Assembly (NCBI GenBank): GCA_944990035.1
Contig: CALYLX010000116.1
Coordinates: 62,001-126,000 of the forward strand
DNA length: 64,000 nucleotides
Source of the DNA: Clitopilus passeckerianus
Taxonomy: Eukaryota; Basidiomycota; Agaricomycetes; Agaricales; Entolomataceae
Direction: 5' to 3'
The translations under genes and the position numbers were made by a program. This document shows positions 1 through 11,120 of this stretch, one piece after another. Within the stretch, counting starts at the first letter, position 1. Each line of letters begins with the position of its first letter. A model generated the notes under the pieces. It was not told where the DNA came from, ran no database searches, and saw only the letters and a program-made list of their open reading frames with translations.

Positions 1-859
1 TGGTCCAAGATATCCTTCTGCTGTTGAACTGTCATAGCTATGGGGTTCTAGCATAATCGGGTCAGAGAAGAATGAGGAGACAAAATAAGTCACCCACCTC
101 ATGAGAGTATCCATGCAGTCCTCTGATGAAGGCGGATCAGGTGTTAGAAGGCAGCAATGTTAGGTTTCGGGAGCTAGTTACATTTCATGACCAGCATCTC
201 GGACAGCCGCCATTTCGTCAGGGAAAGTCTCCAAGCTGTGTCCTGAATGTATATATCATCAGAAACGCATTCATACTGAAAGAAAAGACGCGATTACCAG
301 GAATAAACCATGTTGTCCTAATATTATACTTGGCATATAACTTGAGGAGGCGTGGGGTGCCAACTTCTCCGGCATAGATGCCCTGTGGTCGAAATATCAG
401 TACTGTCGAAAATTTTTTCTGCCAAAGTGCTCACTCGAGAGATATCCAGCGGTGAATCTTCGCCTCCGTATGATCCCAGCCTGAAAATCCATCAACTTGG
501 TGCACAATTGCCTCTAACGGTGACCCACCATCCGGCTACAGCGTCCACATCGACACCAAATCCTATCAGCACACGCTTCGCAGGCATGAGAACGAGTCAG
601 AGAGCAGATAGGGGCCCATTTCAAAGATACCGGTAAAGCGCCTTTGCTCAAGGTTTAACCGTCCGGGATTGTAGGGGGCTAAAGATAGAGCAGCTTACAT
701 CAGCAGATCATTCCCAAAACAGGCAATACACATTGCGACACGTCGACGGGAATTTCTGGAGTAACGAGCTACGCAAACTCCAGGTTCATCAAGACCACCA
801 CCAACACCGTCAACGACTGTGACCCCGTTGCAGAGGACGACGACGGAGGGCTAAACAGC
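1..859. other. Left-edge stretch without a supported gene
   Basis: No convincing coding segment is seen before the STT3 start codon. On the minus strand around 50-150 there are possible splice-flanked short exons, which could be the end of a gene lying mostly outside the window, but they are too short to name. The last 200 bases before 860 are probably STT3 promoter and 5' leader. Confidence 0.4.
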
Positions 860-3658
860 ATGCCTAAGGCCTACTCATTACCGTCGGACTTGAGTCCGGC
901 GACAGTTGCAAATACTGCTTCACTTCTCAGGATTGTTGCTCTTGCTCTTATTTCGGGCGCTGCTATTGCTTCTCGTTTGTTTGCTGTGATTAATTTTGAG
1001 AGTATTATCCATGAATTGTGAGTACTGTCTCTATCCCTATGCTCAACACATCGCTGATCCACCAAATAGCGATCCATGGTTCAACTAGTGAGTGCTGTCA
1101 GCTGATCAAGTTTGGACAAAGTTATGGACGTGTCCTTGGTACAGTCGTGCTACCAGAGTTCTAGCTGCAAAAGGCTTTTATGTATGCCCTCTTTCTACGC
1201 CAACAGCAGACCACTTCGCTCATATTGTGACAGGAATTCTGGAACTGGTTCGATCCTACGGCGTGGTACCCATTAGGCCGAGTCGTCGGTGGTACCGTCT
1301 ACCCAGGTCTTATGGCCACGTCCGGCGTCATCTATAATATTCTTCATGCTATCAATCTTCCTGTCGATATTCGCAATATCTGTGTTCTTCTCGCACCCGG
1401 TTTTAGCGCGTTCACAGCTTGGGCAACCTACATGTACGTCATGCCTCGCCGCGTTGCTCACCTCTCATTTCTGACAACAACCATAGGTTCACCAAGGAAA
1501 TGAAGGATTCAAGTGCTGGTCTTCTCGCTGCTGCTTTCATTGGTATCGCCCCCGGTTACATTTCTCGTTCCGTCGCTGGGTCGTACGACAACGAGGCTAT
1601 TGCAATCTTCCTCCTCATGTTCACCTTCTATGCTTGGATCAAGGCTCTCAAGCAAGGAAGTGCGATGTGGGGTACCGTCACCGCTATTTTCTACTTCTAC
1701 ATGGTTGCAGCATGGGGTAAGTCTGCTTGGCCACCTTGAGTGAGATTTTATTGATTTGCTTGTGGATTAGGTGGTTATGCATTCATCACAAATATGATCC
1801 CTCTACACGCCCTTGTCCTCATCCTTATGGGCCGCTACAGCCCGAGGCTGTATGTTGGGTACTCGTCATGGTATGCCATCGGTACTCTTGCCAGCATGCA
1901 AGTCCCATTCGTCGGCTTCCAACCCGTCCGGACTAGCGAGCACATGGCCGCTCTTGGTAAGATAATCCCAACAAATAAACAATAAGATATCAAACTCATC
2001 TCACCCACTATCCAGGTGTCTTTGGCTTGCTCCAAATTGTCGCCTTCACTCAAATCGTCCGCGCTCATACTTCCTCCCAACAATTCAAGGACATCCTCGT
2101 CTATGGCGTCGCAGGCACTGGTATCCTCGGTGTATTCGCCTTCGTGTTCCTCACCTACAAGGGCTGGATTGCACCTTGGACCGGTCGTTTCTACTCTCTC
2201 TGGGATACTGGTTACGCCAAAAAATACATCCCCATCATCGCATCCGTTTCTGAACACCAGCCTACCGCATGGCCCGCATTCTTTATGGATCTCCAATTCC
2301 TCATCTTCCTCTTCCCCGCTGGTATCTTCCTTTGCTTCCGCGAACTCCGCGATGAACATATCTTCGTCATTATCTACGCTGTAGTGTCCAGCTACTTTGC
2401 TGGGGTTATGGTTCGTTTGATGTTGACTTTGACACCCGTTGTCTGTGTTGCCAGCGCTGTTGCTGTGAGCACCCTGCTGGACACCTTCGTTGACCCTGAA
2501 GAACCGGAAGAAAATGTCGACGAGGCTCCTCAAGCTGCGGTTGCTGCAGCTGCCACCTCCGATGCCGCAGATACCAACGCTGCCACTCCTTCCAAGAAGG
2601 CCAAGAAAGCTGCCGAGCAGCAGGCCGTCTCATCCACTCTCGGCGACCTGGCCACCGCTGCAAAGGCAGCTGTTGCACCCAACTCTTCCACCGCCCAAGC
2701 AGCCAAGCGCAAGGCAGGCATCTTCGGCTTGGACACCCGTATCATGGTCATCTTCAATACCTTGTGCATGTTGGCATTCTTCGTTCACCATTGTACTTGG
2801 GTCACCTCCACTGCTTACTCCTCACCCTCCGTTGTGTTGAGCTCGACGAACCCTGATGGAAGCCCTCATATCATTGATGATTTCCGTGAGGCGTATTACT
2901 GGTTGAGGATGAACACCAAGGAAGATGCTGTTGTCATGAGTTGGTGGGATTACGGATACCAGATTGCTGGTATGGCTGACAGGCCGACGTTGGTTGATAA
3001 CAATACCTGGAATAATAGTAAGTTCTTGGCTATTCTTCACTTTGAAGGGATTCTAAATGTTTTTTCCAGCCCATATTGCTACCGTCGGTAAGGCCATGGC
3101 CTCCAACGAGGAGAACGCATACCCCATCCTGCTTAAGCACGACGTCGACTACGTCCTCGTCATCTTCGGTGGTCTCATCGGCTACTCCGGTGACGATATC
3201 AATAAGTTCCTTTGGATGGTCCGTATCGCCCAAGGCGTCTGGCCCGAGGACATCCAAGAGCCCAACTACTTCACCCCAAGTGGTGAATACCGCGTGGACG
3301 AACATGCGAGCAAAACTATGAGGGAGAGCTTGATGTACAAGATGAGCTACTACAGGTTTGCTGAGTTGTTCGGCAATTCGCAGCCACAGGATAGGGTCAG
3401 GAACCAAAATATGCCCAAGCAGGGACCTACATTGGACGTTCTCGAGGAGGCGTTCACTTCCGAGAACTGGATTGTGAGTATTCCGCTTTTTGTTAATTGA
3501 GCCAGGATGCTGATGGGCCTTCTGCACAGGTCCGTATCTATGAAGTCAAGAAGCCTGATCTTTTGGGTCGGGACCACAAAACTGCCAATGCGTTTGCGCA
3601 AGGCAAGAAGAGGAAGAGGACGAAGCCTGTTTCTAGGCGGAGGGCAATCGCTGTGTAG
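860..3658 (+). CDS. STT3: STT3, catalytic subunit of oligosaccharyltransferase
   Basis: This is the ER-membrane catalytic subunit that moves the dolichol-linked oligosaccharide onto Asn in N-X-S/T sequons. Nine exons join in frame: 860-1017, 1070-1087, 1145-1181, 1234-1433, 1487-1716, 1771-1956, 2016-3017, 3070-3473, 3530-3658. They give about 787 residues. Visible family signatures are the first-loop acidic motif FDPWFNYR, the second-loop GSYDNEAIA, many membrane segments, the WWDYGYQI signature near 2940 and DNNTWNN shortly after, where the lumenal domain begins. The C-terminus is strongly basic ([13 protein letters not shown]). An Ala/Lys/Thr-rich stretch at about residues 435-512 lies before the lumenal domain. 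The start at 860 gives a normal N-terminus leading into the first membrane helix. Confidence 0.97.
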
Positions 3659-4006
3659 ATAATAGGTACTCTGCATGTATTTCCAACACAAAATATAGTA
3701 GCATTTGCAATGGACTATTTATTACGAGCTCTCTTAAGCATGTCAGAACGTCAGCATATCAGATTTGGAGGTTCAAACAGTGCTTCAACAGTGCTCTCGC
3801 AGGCTTTACCATATTAAGTCACCAAAAGAGTCCTCAAGTGGTGTTTGGTTGTTCGGTTGAACGTTCACCACAGCAACGATGATCTCACTCGCCCAATCCA
3901 TAAAGAAGGTTGACCACATGAGCTGTGCTCACGTCAACCAAGCTGTATTAATAGGGGAGGACTACCGGCACTAATTCGGTCCAAATCATACCCTGGAACT
4001 AACAAG
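3659..4006. other. Intergenic spacer
   Basis: This is the STT3 3' region and the carboxylesterase promoter side. No gene or repeat is recognised. Confidence 0.5.
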
Positions 4007-6111
4007 ATGCGAGTCCGCAGAAATCTCCACCTGCCTGACGAACTCGCTGCGATGAAGGAATGCGTTACTGCGCAGACGAGATATGGTGCTGTGACCGGAG
4101 GCAGAGCAAAGAATGGATCTGCTGTCTTCTTAGGCGAGTTGTCATCGGGAGATGTACTCGTGAACGATGCTGAACGTGCAGTTGACGCTGTTCAGAGGTT
4201 CCTTATGCCTTGCCACCTAAACGATTTGAAGATCCCGTACCCTTACCGGATGACTTCAAATACGAAGAAGGGAAGGAATACGTCTATGAATCAAAATGTT
4301 AGCTCTAGAATGTGTTACGAGCTTGAAGAGGTGGAGGATCTGACTCCGTTTTGTAGACTGTGTTCAACCTAGGAACGATGGCCAAGCTAAAGGTGTGCGC
4401 AGGCTCCGTTGGCACCTCCGATAGCTCGAATACTCTCCACAGATCTGCCCTATGAGGATAAAGTTGGTTTAGGAGGACCATCAGAGGACTGGTGCGCGTA
4501 TATCGACTTTATTGGACTTCGTTTAACGGTGATTGGTTTTGCCAGCCTCTTCCTCAATATCGTTTCTCCACCATCCTTCCCAACCCAAGCAAAGCTACTC
4601 CCAACCCGTGTTTACATCCATGGAGGGTCAGTCTCTATAATATATACGCTTGAAATATCATCCTTACCTTCGAGATCCATAAGGTTCTTGCAATTTGGGT
4701 CTCCTCATGGCCTCGGCTCACAGCAAGAATATGTTGCTGCTGAACGTGATGAGGTCTGGGTTAACATTGGCTATCGAGTCTCTGCGTTTGGCTTTCTGGC
4801 AGCAGAGAAACCAGGTCTATCGGGAAACTACGGTTTCAAAGATCAATGGCTTGCGTTGGAATGGATCAAGAACAACATCCAATCCTTCGGAGGTACGAGC
4901 ATGTGCCCTTCCTAGACCTGCGTCAATATGACTGAATGTTGGCTGCTTTCGCAGGTGATCCGAACGATATACAAATTACCGGTCTTTCTGCAGGCAAGTC
5001 GGTCGAGCAGTTCAGCCCTCGCAGCTTCGCTAATGTTCTTGGTAGGCTCTTATTCTGTTCATGTACACCTCCACAAAGCCTCGAGGCTCCCAGATGGAAT
5101 ACAAGCGCCCTTCCACTCTGCGATGCTCCAATCGAATGCTATATTGTACGCGCCACACTCCGGGGCTTGACGCACCAGGAACTCATCTTTCTGTAGGACA
5201 TCGCCCTTCACACCTACTGCGTATCAAGAGCAGTTTGAGGCTCTGTGCCGTGCCCTCAATCTCGATCCCTCTTCACCCGATATCCTTGGAACTTTCCGTG
5301 ACCCAGCCAAGGTCTCGTCCTCGTCCATCGTTTTCGCTATCGAGGATGGGATGCCTCTTGGTCTGGAGACTTTCCGTGGTTGCTCCGATGGCGATTGGAT
5401 TCCAGTCTCACCAGACCCAATGACATGGCAGCGCTCAGGCGAACTTGCAAAAGGGCTCAAAGCTCATGGCGTACGCAGCATCATCCTAGGCGACATGCTC
5501 GAAGAATGGTACCTATACGGGATTGCACATCCGCTCCCGGACAAAGATCATATTTTGCCCAATCTGCTGAGGTATATGCCTAAGGAGGTTGCGGAGGGCC
5601 TGATGAGGGCTTGGGATGTTGGGAAGATGAAGAAGGATATGAGCGAAGATGAGTTGATGAAGGTGGCGGGAGAGATCTTGAGCACCGGGCAGGTGTATCT
5701 CTCCGATAGGTTGCTGGCTAGGGATTTGGCTAAGGAGGGGTTCCCGGTGTTGAGGTATACCATGAGGTGGGCGCCGGAGAAGGGGTACATTGGAGGTAAT
5801 GCTTTTCTTACCCTGATATCTGAGGGTTGGGCTCATGAGAGCAAATTTTGTGAACAGGATATATCACACACGCCTCGGACAGGCTAATTTGGTCGCTCAG
5901 GTTATCGGCGCTGGAGTCCAACGAGGCCGAGGCAGCAAGACGCTGGTTGGACACCATCAAGCAAGAAACTGTCAAGGTGGAAAGTGGCCAGGAGAAACGC
6001 GATGTTCGAGATGTCTTGGTTTTGAAAGAAGATGCTTCGGTAGGGTGGGAGCAGGATAAACTATGGGATAAGCTACTTGCCCTTCGTACACTTCTTCCCG
6101 GAGAGGAGTGA
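4007..6111 (+). CDS. Type-B carboxylesterase / alpha-beta hydrolase
   Basis: A carboxylesterase-family hydrolase of unknown substrate. Ten exons close in frame to about 531 residues: 4007-4133, 4196-4297, 4357-4392, 4443-4491, 4546-4626, 4684-4892, 4955-4993, 5046-5145, 5197-5795, 5858-6111. Family features are an N-terminal TRYGAVTGGRAKNG segment, the EDC-type cysteine motif, YIHGG for the oxyanion hole, and the nucleophile elbow GLSAGS spliced across 4993/5046. A GDMLEEWY segment probably carries the acidic residue, and ITHASDR the histidine. Introns 4134-4195 and 4994-5045 start with GC (GCGAGT, GCAAGT). Without them the gene looks frameshifted. No clear signal peptide is seen at the chosen ATG, so it may be intracellular or start further upstream. 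Confidence 0.88.
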
Positions 6112-6250
6112 TATCGGAGATTGTATAACATAGTTAATGTATCATAAAATGTTGATCGAAAAGGGTCTGTGTGTTGAACGAGAACCACTATAATGTGAGT
6201 TCAACATGGGATTCAATGTTCATCCAATAAAACAAAACAGGTAAAACATT
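6112..6250. other. Short spacer before tRNA-Ile
   Basis: This is the 3' flank of the esterase. The spacer continues beyond the tRNA from 6324 to 6978 without a recognisable gene; short open frames there show no conserved sequence. Confidence 0.45.
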
Positions 6251-6323
6251 GGCCAACGTGGGGATCGAACCCAAGACCTTCGCGTTATTAGCACGACGCT
6301 CTAACCAACTGAGCTAGTCGGCC
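6251..6323 (-). tRNA. tRNA-Ile (anticodon AAU)
   Basis: The minus strand folds into a 73-nt cloverleaf. The acceptor stem GGCCGAC pairs with GTTGGCC with one G-U pair. The D arm is GCTCAGTTGGTTAGAGC. The anticodon stem TCGTG/CGCGA encloses the loop CTAATAA, anticodon AAT in DNA. The T arm contains GGTTCGATCC. No intron is present. AAU, read as IAU after editing, is the usual eukaryotic isoleucine tRNA. Confidence 0.96.
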
Positions 6324-6978
6324 ATGCAGTCGTGTTTTCCTTGCAAAATAACGACCAACCCCATGCCCGCCTTCGAAACTAACTGGCAAAGTTTACAGGG
6401 TATCGTCTCGGCGAAGATGATGACTGCGCAAAGTAATGACACCGCGACCGGTGGAAACATTAAAAATCTCTGATCAAAATTCCCCGCGCCGTTTTGTCAG
6501 CGCCATGGTAGAATGGCCGTTCACCCCTCACCTAAAGGCCTGAGGTCCGAAAGCGAGCAGGCAGCTCACACATACAAGGTACGGGCTTGGACCGATGCCC
6601 ATGTTCAGAAAGTTCAAATTTCTCGTGGTCTTCAGACGGAAGTTGAAGACGCGTCCCTATAGACTCCCGAGTGTACTCGCCGTCGAGACACGAGACAATT
6701 TGGTCGCGGTCCCGAAGTCATTGGCACAGGATTTCGTCACTTCGTGTCGGCATCATGTAGCTTAGCGCTTGTATGGTTTTGAGTTATTCTCCACGAATGG
6801 CAAGAGTGTTTGAATTTGAGGACCGATAGAGCGTTGAACAGATATATTATTAGGGAGGAATACCAGAGCAGCAAGTATATCTAAATGGTCCCCTCTACAA
6901 AGTTGTCGGAACAAGTATAAATAATGAGTCTGGGCTTTTCTCACCTAAAAGAATGGTGGCAACTGGACCTGGAAGAGA

Positions 6979-7609
6979 TCAGCGAAGCTTGCCGAAGAGT
7001 TTTGGTGCAGCACAGTCCTGAGTAAATAATTAGCTTTCGGATGTGTTTAGAGTCGAAGATGAGACTAACATCTATACAGTGCATCATGCTAGAAGGAACA
7101 AGTTAGTTAGGAGGAGGCTCGTGAACGAAAAGGAAAGCTGGGCTTACTGGACTGGTGAACGGAGAGTTCGGAGAACAAGTTATTAGTTGACCTTCCCGGA
7201 AACATGGGTTTACTTACAACTGCAAGAAATGTTAGCAAAATAACGCTTGTTCGGAATTACTAGAACACGTACAGTTCCTCAACACAATCCTCGCCCTTGA
7301 ATCCTTCGCCACCTTGGACCTTCTCCTGGCAGTGCTCGAAGTGCTTAGCTGCTGCTGCGCACTTGCTTTCCTTGCATTCGTCCTTAAGAGCTGGGTGGAT
7401 CTGTAAGAAGTCCGAAGGTCGTTAGAAAGGTGCAATTTCTTGTAGGTGGTGGAATAGTGTACGTCTTCGGGTTCCTCCTCTTCCTCCTCTTCTGCAGGGG
7501 CTTCCTCAGCTTCGGCCTGGTTGTTGACAGCCTTATCGGCAGGCTCCTCAGAGTCCGCGTGAACGGTGGAAATGAAGGAAGAAAAGAAAGAAGAAATAGC
7601 GTTGCTCAT
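6979..7609 (-). CDS. QCR6: QCR6, cytochrome bc1 complex acidic hinge subunit, with micro-exons
   Basis: This is the small acidic hinge subunit of mitochondrial complex III, which helps cytochrome c1 interact with cytochrome c. Exons on the minus strand are 7463-7609, 7273-7400, 7218-7219 (2 nt), 7148-7151 (4 nt), 7070-7088 and 6979-7017. They total 339 nt, 112 residues and a stop. Exon 1 ends in the long Glu run EEEEEEEPED. Exon 2 has the CxxxxC...C cysteine pattern (DECKESKC, HFEHC, GEDCVEEL). Joining through both micro-exons gives EELFHMMHCID and the end DCAAPKLFGKLR, matching the LFHxxHCxD and APxLFxxL tail of fungal homologues. Every intron has GT-AG ends and the larger gaps carry CTAAC-like branch sites. 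Confidence 0.9.
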
Positions 7610-8592
7610 AGTGTCCGACGGTGTTCGTGCTAGCAAAAGTTGGTAGCCCGGAAAATGCAGGAGATGTTTTCGCGTGAGAACCAACTGCCTTTCTTAATCC
7701 GCTGACGTAATCGCACTCTGTTCTTGTGGTCCCTCGCACGACGAGAACTCTGCAAAGGATGCAATGTCACAAAAACTCTAATTCCCCACATTTCCAAGAG
7801 AATTGACCCAATCGAATGCCAGGAAATTTGAAAAAGATGCTCGAGATCTACCGGCCTCTCAGGGTGCAAATGGTCTCATGGTCAACAACTTCCGTCAGCG
7901 ATGTTGCGAGGACCGACCGTTCGCTACTGCTTCAAGGAGGCCAAGTTATAGGCGGTGTTACAACAGCGAAAGGACACTGCAGTCCTTTGGCTTCTGCGGC
8001 ACTAATGCTGCAAGATTGCTCCCCACATCTCTTCGAGACCTAGCCTCTGCAATGGATCTCGTGGCCCTCCACAGACCAGCTCCAAGTATTACGGTCCGCT
8101 TTCATGGTCCGCTTTTATGGTCTTGGCAAAGAATACTTGATTCCAACGCCCGTTCTCTCGCGCTCATGAGGCCGTAAACCGTAGCACTCGTATCACAGGT
8201 ACCTACAGAAGGATCCGATGTTTTGCCTCGGTCGTGTCTATTTCGTTGATCCGCAATACCATTCTAGGACGACGAACTCCCAGTCCTATATGCCATAAAC
8301 ACGCTCTGCGTTGACAGTATATCTCCGAGTCCTAACAGAGGCCAGGTGACGGCAAGCTTCCCTGCAATGCGACGGGCCGGCTGCAGTAGTCCCAATTCAA
8401 TTGCAACCTTAACTTTCAACCAACGCCTCAGCATATGGCAACCAGGGTAATGTTCTTCATCGACCAGACAATTTCAGCGGGCCGCCGCAATCCGTTTCTC
8501 TCGAAGGACGGATCCTGCACAGGCTATATAACGACCATGTATCGACTTGCAAAAATCAAGGTTCAACGCCTTTCAGCTTCCAAAAGTACAAG
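7610..8592. other. Divergent intergenic region QCR6 / pectate lyase
   Basis: About 980 bases separate the diverging QCR6 and pectate lyase genes. Open frames here are not supported by conserved sequence or splice structure. It holds both promoters, including the TATA box annotated separately. Confidence 0.5.
8525..8531 (+). promoter_or_regulatory. TATA box of the pectate lyase gene
   Basis: TATATAA lies 62 bases before the ATG at 8593, a normal core-promoter distance for a secreted, inducible fungal gene. Confidence 0.55.
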
Positions 8593-9678
8593 ATGATCTC
8601 TGCCTTGTTCGTTGCTCTTGTCGCTCTCGCTCCTGCCCTGGCAAACCCGTGAGTATACATACGATCTACCATGCTCAAACCCAACTCAGAATCGCCGGCA
8701 TTCTAGTTTGGAGCGTCGCACCGCTACCAACGTCTTCCCGTCACCCCCAACGACCAGCTCGCTCAGCAAGCCCATCACCGTCGCTGCAGGCCAAACCTTC
8801 ACCCCACCTGCCGCATACACCCGCTACGATCGAGGTTCTGGTGGTTGCAACGGCCAAAGTGAGGGAGGCGACTCGGATGCTGTCTTCTTGCTGGAGGAAG
8901 GCGCAACTCTCAGCCGAGTAGTCATCGGTGCCAACCAGTCTGAGGGAATCCATTGCCTTGGCTCTTGCACTCTGGATCACGTCTTTTTCGAGGATGTTTG
9001 CGAGGATGCTATCACTATCAAGCAGAAGAGCGGTACTTCTCGCATCAACTACGGTGGTGTAAGTGGCCCTTACATTGGTTTGACATGCTTGGGTGATTGA
9101 ACTGCTGTCTTTTATAGGCCAAGCACGCTTCCGACAAAGTCGTTCAGCACAATGGTGGAGGAACCGTCATTATCAACTCCGTGTGTACTCTCACCCTTAG
9201 TGCAACCCAAACTCGTACTCATTGTTACCCAGTTCTACGTCGAGGACTTCGGCAAGCTCTACCGTAGCGTAAGTCTGAGGCACTCGATGTCTAATTGGCC
9301 GAAAATCTCATTTTCTAATTCAGTGTGGAAACTGCGGCACTCAATACGCTCGCCACGTCGAGATCAACGATGTCTGGGCCGTGAGCGGAAAGGCCCTCGT
9401 TGGTATCAACACTAACTACGGAGAGTGAGTTCAACTAGTTGCTATTTTGCTGGTTCTCGTCTCATTAACTCCTCTAGTACCGCCAAAATCAGGACCACCA
9501 AGGCCCAGAGTGTCAGCACCATCTGCCAGAAGTACATCGGCAATGACGACGGTGATGAGCCCCCCACTAACGGCAGCGGACCTGACAGCAAGGTATGTTC
9601 AATCCAGTCCCCTTCATGACACATGCTAATAGCCTATCCTAGTACTGCTTGTACTCCACCTCCGACATCACTTCGTAA
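8593..9678 (+). CDS. Secreted pectate lyase, polysaccharide lyase family 3
   Basis: An extracellular enzyme that cleaves polygalacturonate by Ca-dependent beta-elimination. The first exon encodes a signal peptide ([17 protein letters not shown]). After a short linker the mature part shows the PL3 pattern: [24 protein letters not shown], then [32 protein letters not shown], the NGGG / [13 protein letters not shown] segments and the Cys-rich end CQKY...YCLYS. These belong to the short parallel beta-helix fold of about 250 residues, the usual length. Seven exons are joined by six small introns near 8649, 9061, 9181, 9270, 9425 and 9594, all with GT-AG ends. It is a likely plant-cell-wall-degrading gene, and its start is fixed by the signal peptide. 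Confidence 0.95.
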
Positions 9679-9929
9679 ATGGTGGTCACCCCAAGTCGTT
9701 CCATCTCCCATATCTTTGCTAGAAAATATATACCTACGTTGTCGATTCGGATCTTATTCAAATTGACAGAATATACCATGCTTGCGTTGTTCGTCGTGTG
9801 ACTTACAAACTGTTTGATTTCGCAACTGCTTGAATCCCTCGAGCCAGAGAAGTGAGTTTAGAATTCAGTAACACCGTGACGTCGATCATCTTGAACCGAT
9901 TCTGGCCGACCTATTCATATGGATGCCAC
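9679..9929. other. Spacer after pectate lyase
   Basis: No gene is recognised; this is probably the pectate lyase 3' UTR. Confidence 0.4.
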
Positions 9930-10797
9930 ATGTCATCAGAGGACGATGCACCCTTTCGGTTCTATGAGGGAAAAGACGTATCAGATGACTTGCTCAGGTC
10001 TTGCAATCGACTGTTCGCAGCCAACTATGGCATTTGGGGTACTCTAGGACCTGCACCTCTGACACCAGGTGAGCCCTGTCAAAGCAGTGAAACCACGTGT
10101 GGATTGAATGTTGAGCTAGGTAACAGAGTGAAGATGTCGGACAATCGCTTGAGAGCAGTGTCTGGCTGACCCCAGAAAATACAGTTTTAGTGACCTGCGT
10201 GAAGGGTGGACTATTGATTGGACACGTCTTCGCCACAGTTTGGACATATCGCGGCAAGTAATTTCACATATGGAAGAGTCACTTTCATCGTTCCTGAGAC
10301 AAATAACTACATGTATTTGCTGGATAACTCAGCTGGTAGTTTCGTCAAAATATCGTCATCGGGGATACGCCACAGCGATGGTGAGGCAGCTGCCTGGGCC
10401 CCGTTTCAAGATCAATGCTATCGGCCTAGCCTCATCTCATCCAGCTGCGTGTTTAACCGTCGCTAACTATGCTGGTATGCATCTTCCCCGCCCCGCCATG
10501 CCCGTTCAATTGACCCATAAGAGAATAGGCGTTAAACTGAAGAACCTAAACTTCGACTTAATCAGGAAGAACGCAGAGATCATTGTGAAGTCTGGTGCTG
10601 TAAACTATCTCAAAGATGTCCCGATTCATGGTTCGGTTTTTGAGGGGGCGTCAGCTTCTCCTGGAGTAGTCTGTGTTGCGTTCACTGACTTCTGGGTGGA
10701 CCACACGGAGCCAGATGCTGTGGTAGCCCAGTTCGAGAAGACCCACGGAGAAAGGTGGCCTCTTGGAGTTCTTCTGAAGGGCATGAGTATTTTTTAG
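9930..10797 (+). pseudogene. GNAT-like N-acetyltransferase, frame apparently broken
   Basis: The conceptual product resembles the GCN5-related acetyltransferase fold. Exon 1 (9930-10068) begins MSSEDDAPFRFYEGKDVSDD and reaches YGIWG. After an intron ending at 10119 comes NRVKMSDNRLR. Further on, ITQLVVSSKYRHRGYATAM is a typical V-x-x-x-x-R-x-x-G/A acetyl-CoA-binding motif, followed by GLASSHPAACLTVANYAG. The last exon ends VLLKGMSIF. Between about 10155 and 10185 the reading frame of NRLR does not continue into LVTCVKGGLLIGHVFATVW, and no intron of usable size (only 18 nt) repairs it. Either the gene is a pseudogene, the base calls are wrong, or an unusual splice exists. Substrate unknown. 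Confidence 0.6.
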
Positions 10798-11120
10798 TGT
10801 TACCTGTGTATCCCTAAGCCCTTCTGTAAATTTAAGTGAGGGCCTAGAACAGCTTGAATGAGGCTTTGATAGATTTCGCCTTGACATTTCGTTGAAGTCC
10901 AGGGTTCCGATGTCCGAAGGGCGATGCGCAAATCGCAAGCATGGCCAAACAAATGCTGCGATTGCCACATCTCCGTCCGCCATTATTGAAGTTGCTTTAC
11001 CACAACGAAGACCGCATTGTCTAGCGTTGCTAAGACAAGAAACCGACAGTCCTAGGTAAGAGACATGTCCTCGATACCAGTAGTACTGGCTCATCCGGTG
11101 TATCTAAAGAGATCGGCGCA
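10798..11120. other. Intergenic spacer
   Basis: This is the promoter side of ABP1. Nothing else is seen. Confidence 0.45.

Noticed and set aside
1835..2533. Long minus-strand open frame of 232 codons over STT3
   Set aside because: It is antisense to conserved STT3 exons and has no recognisable domain.
4130..4440. Apparent frameshifts near the start of the carboxylesterase gene
   Set aside because: Three introns, one with a GC donor and one with a weak GTGTGC donor, restore a continuous family-like frame, so no break is needed.
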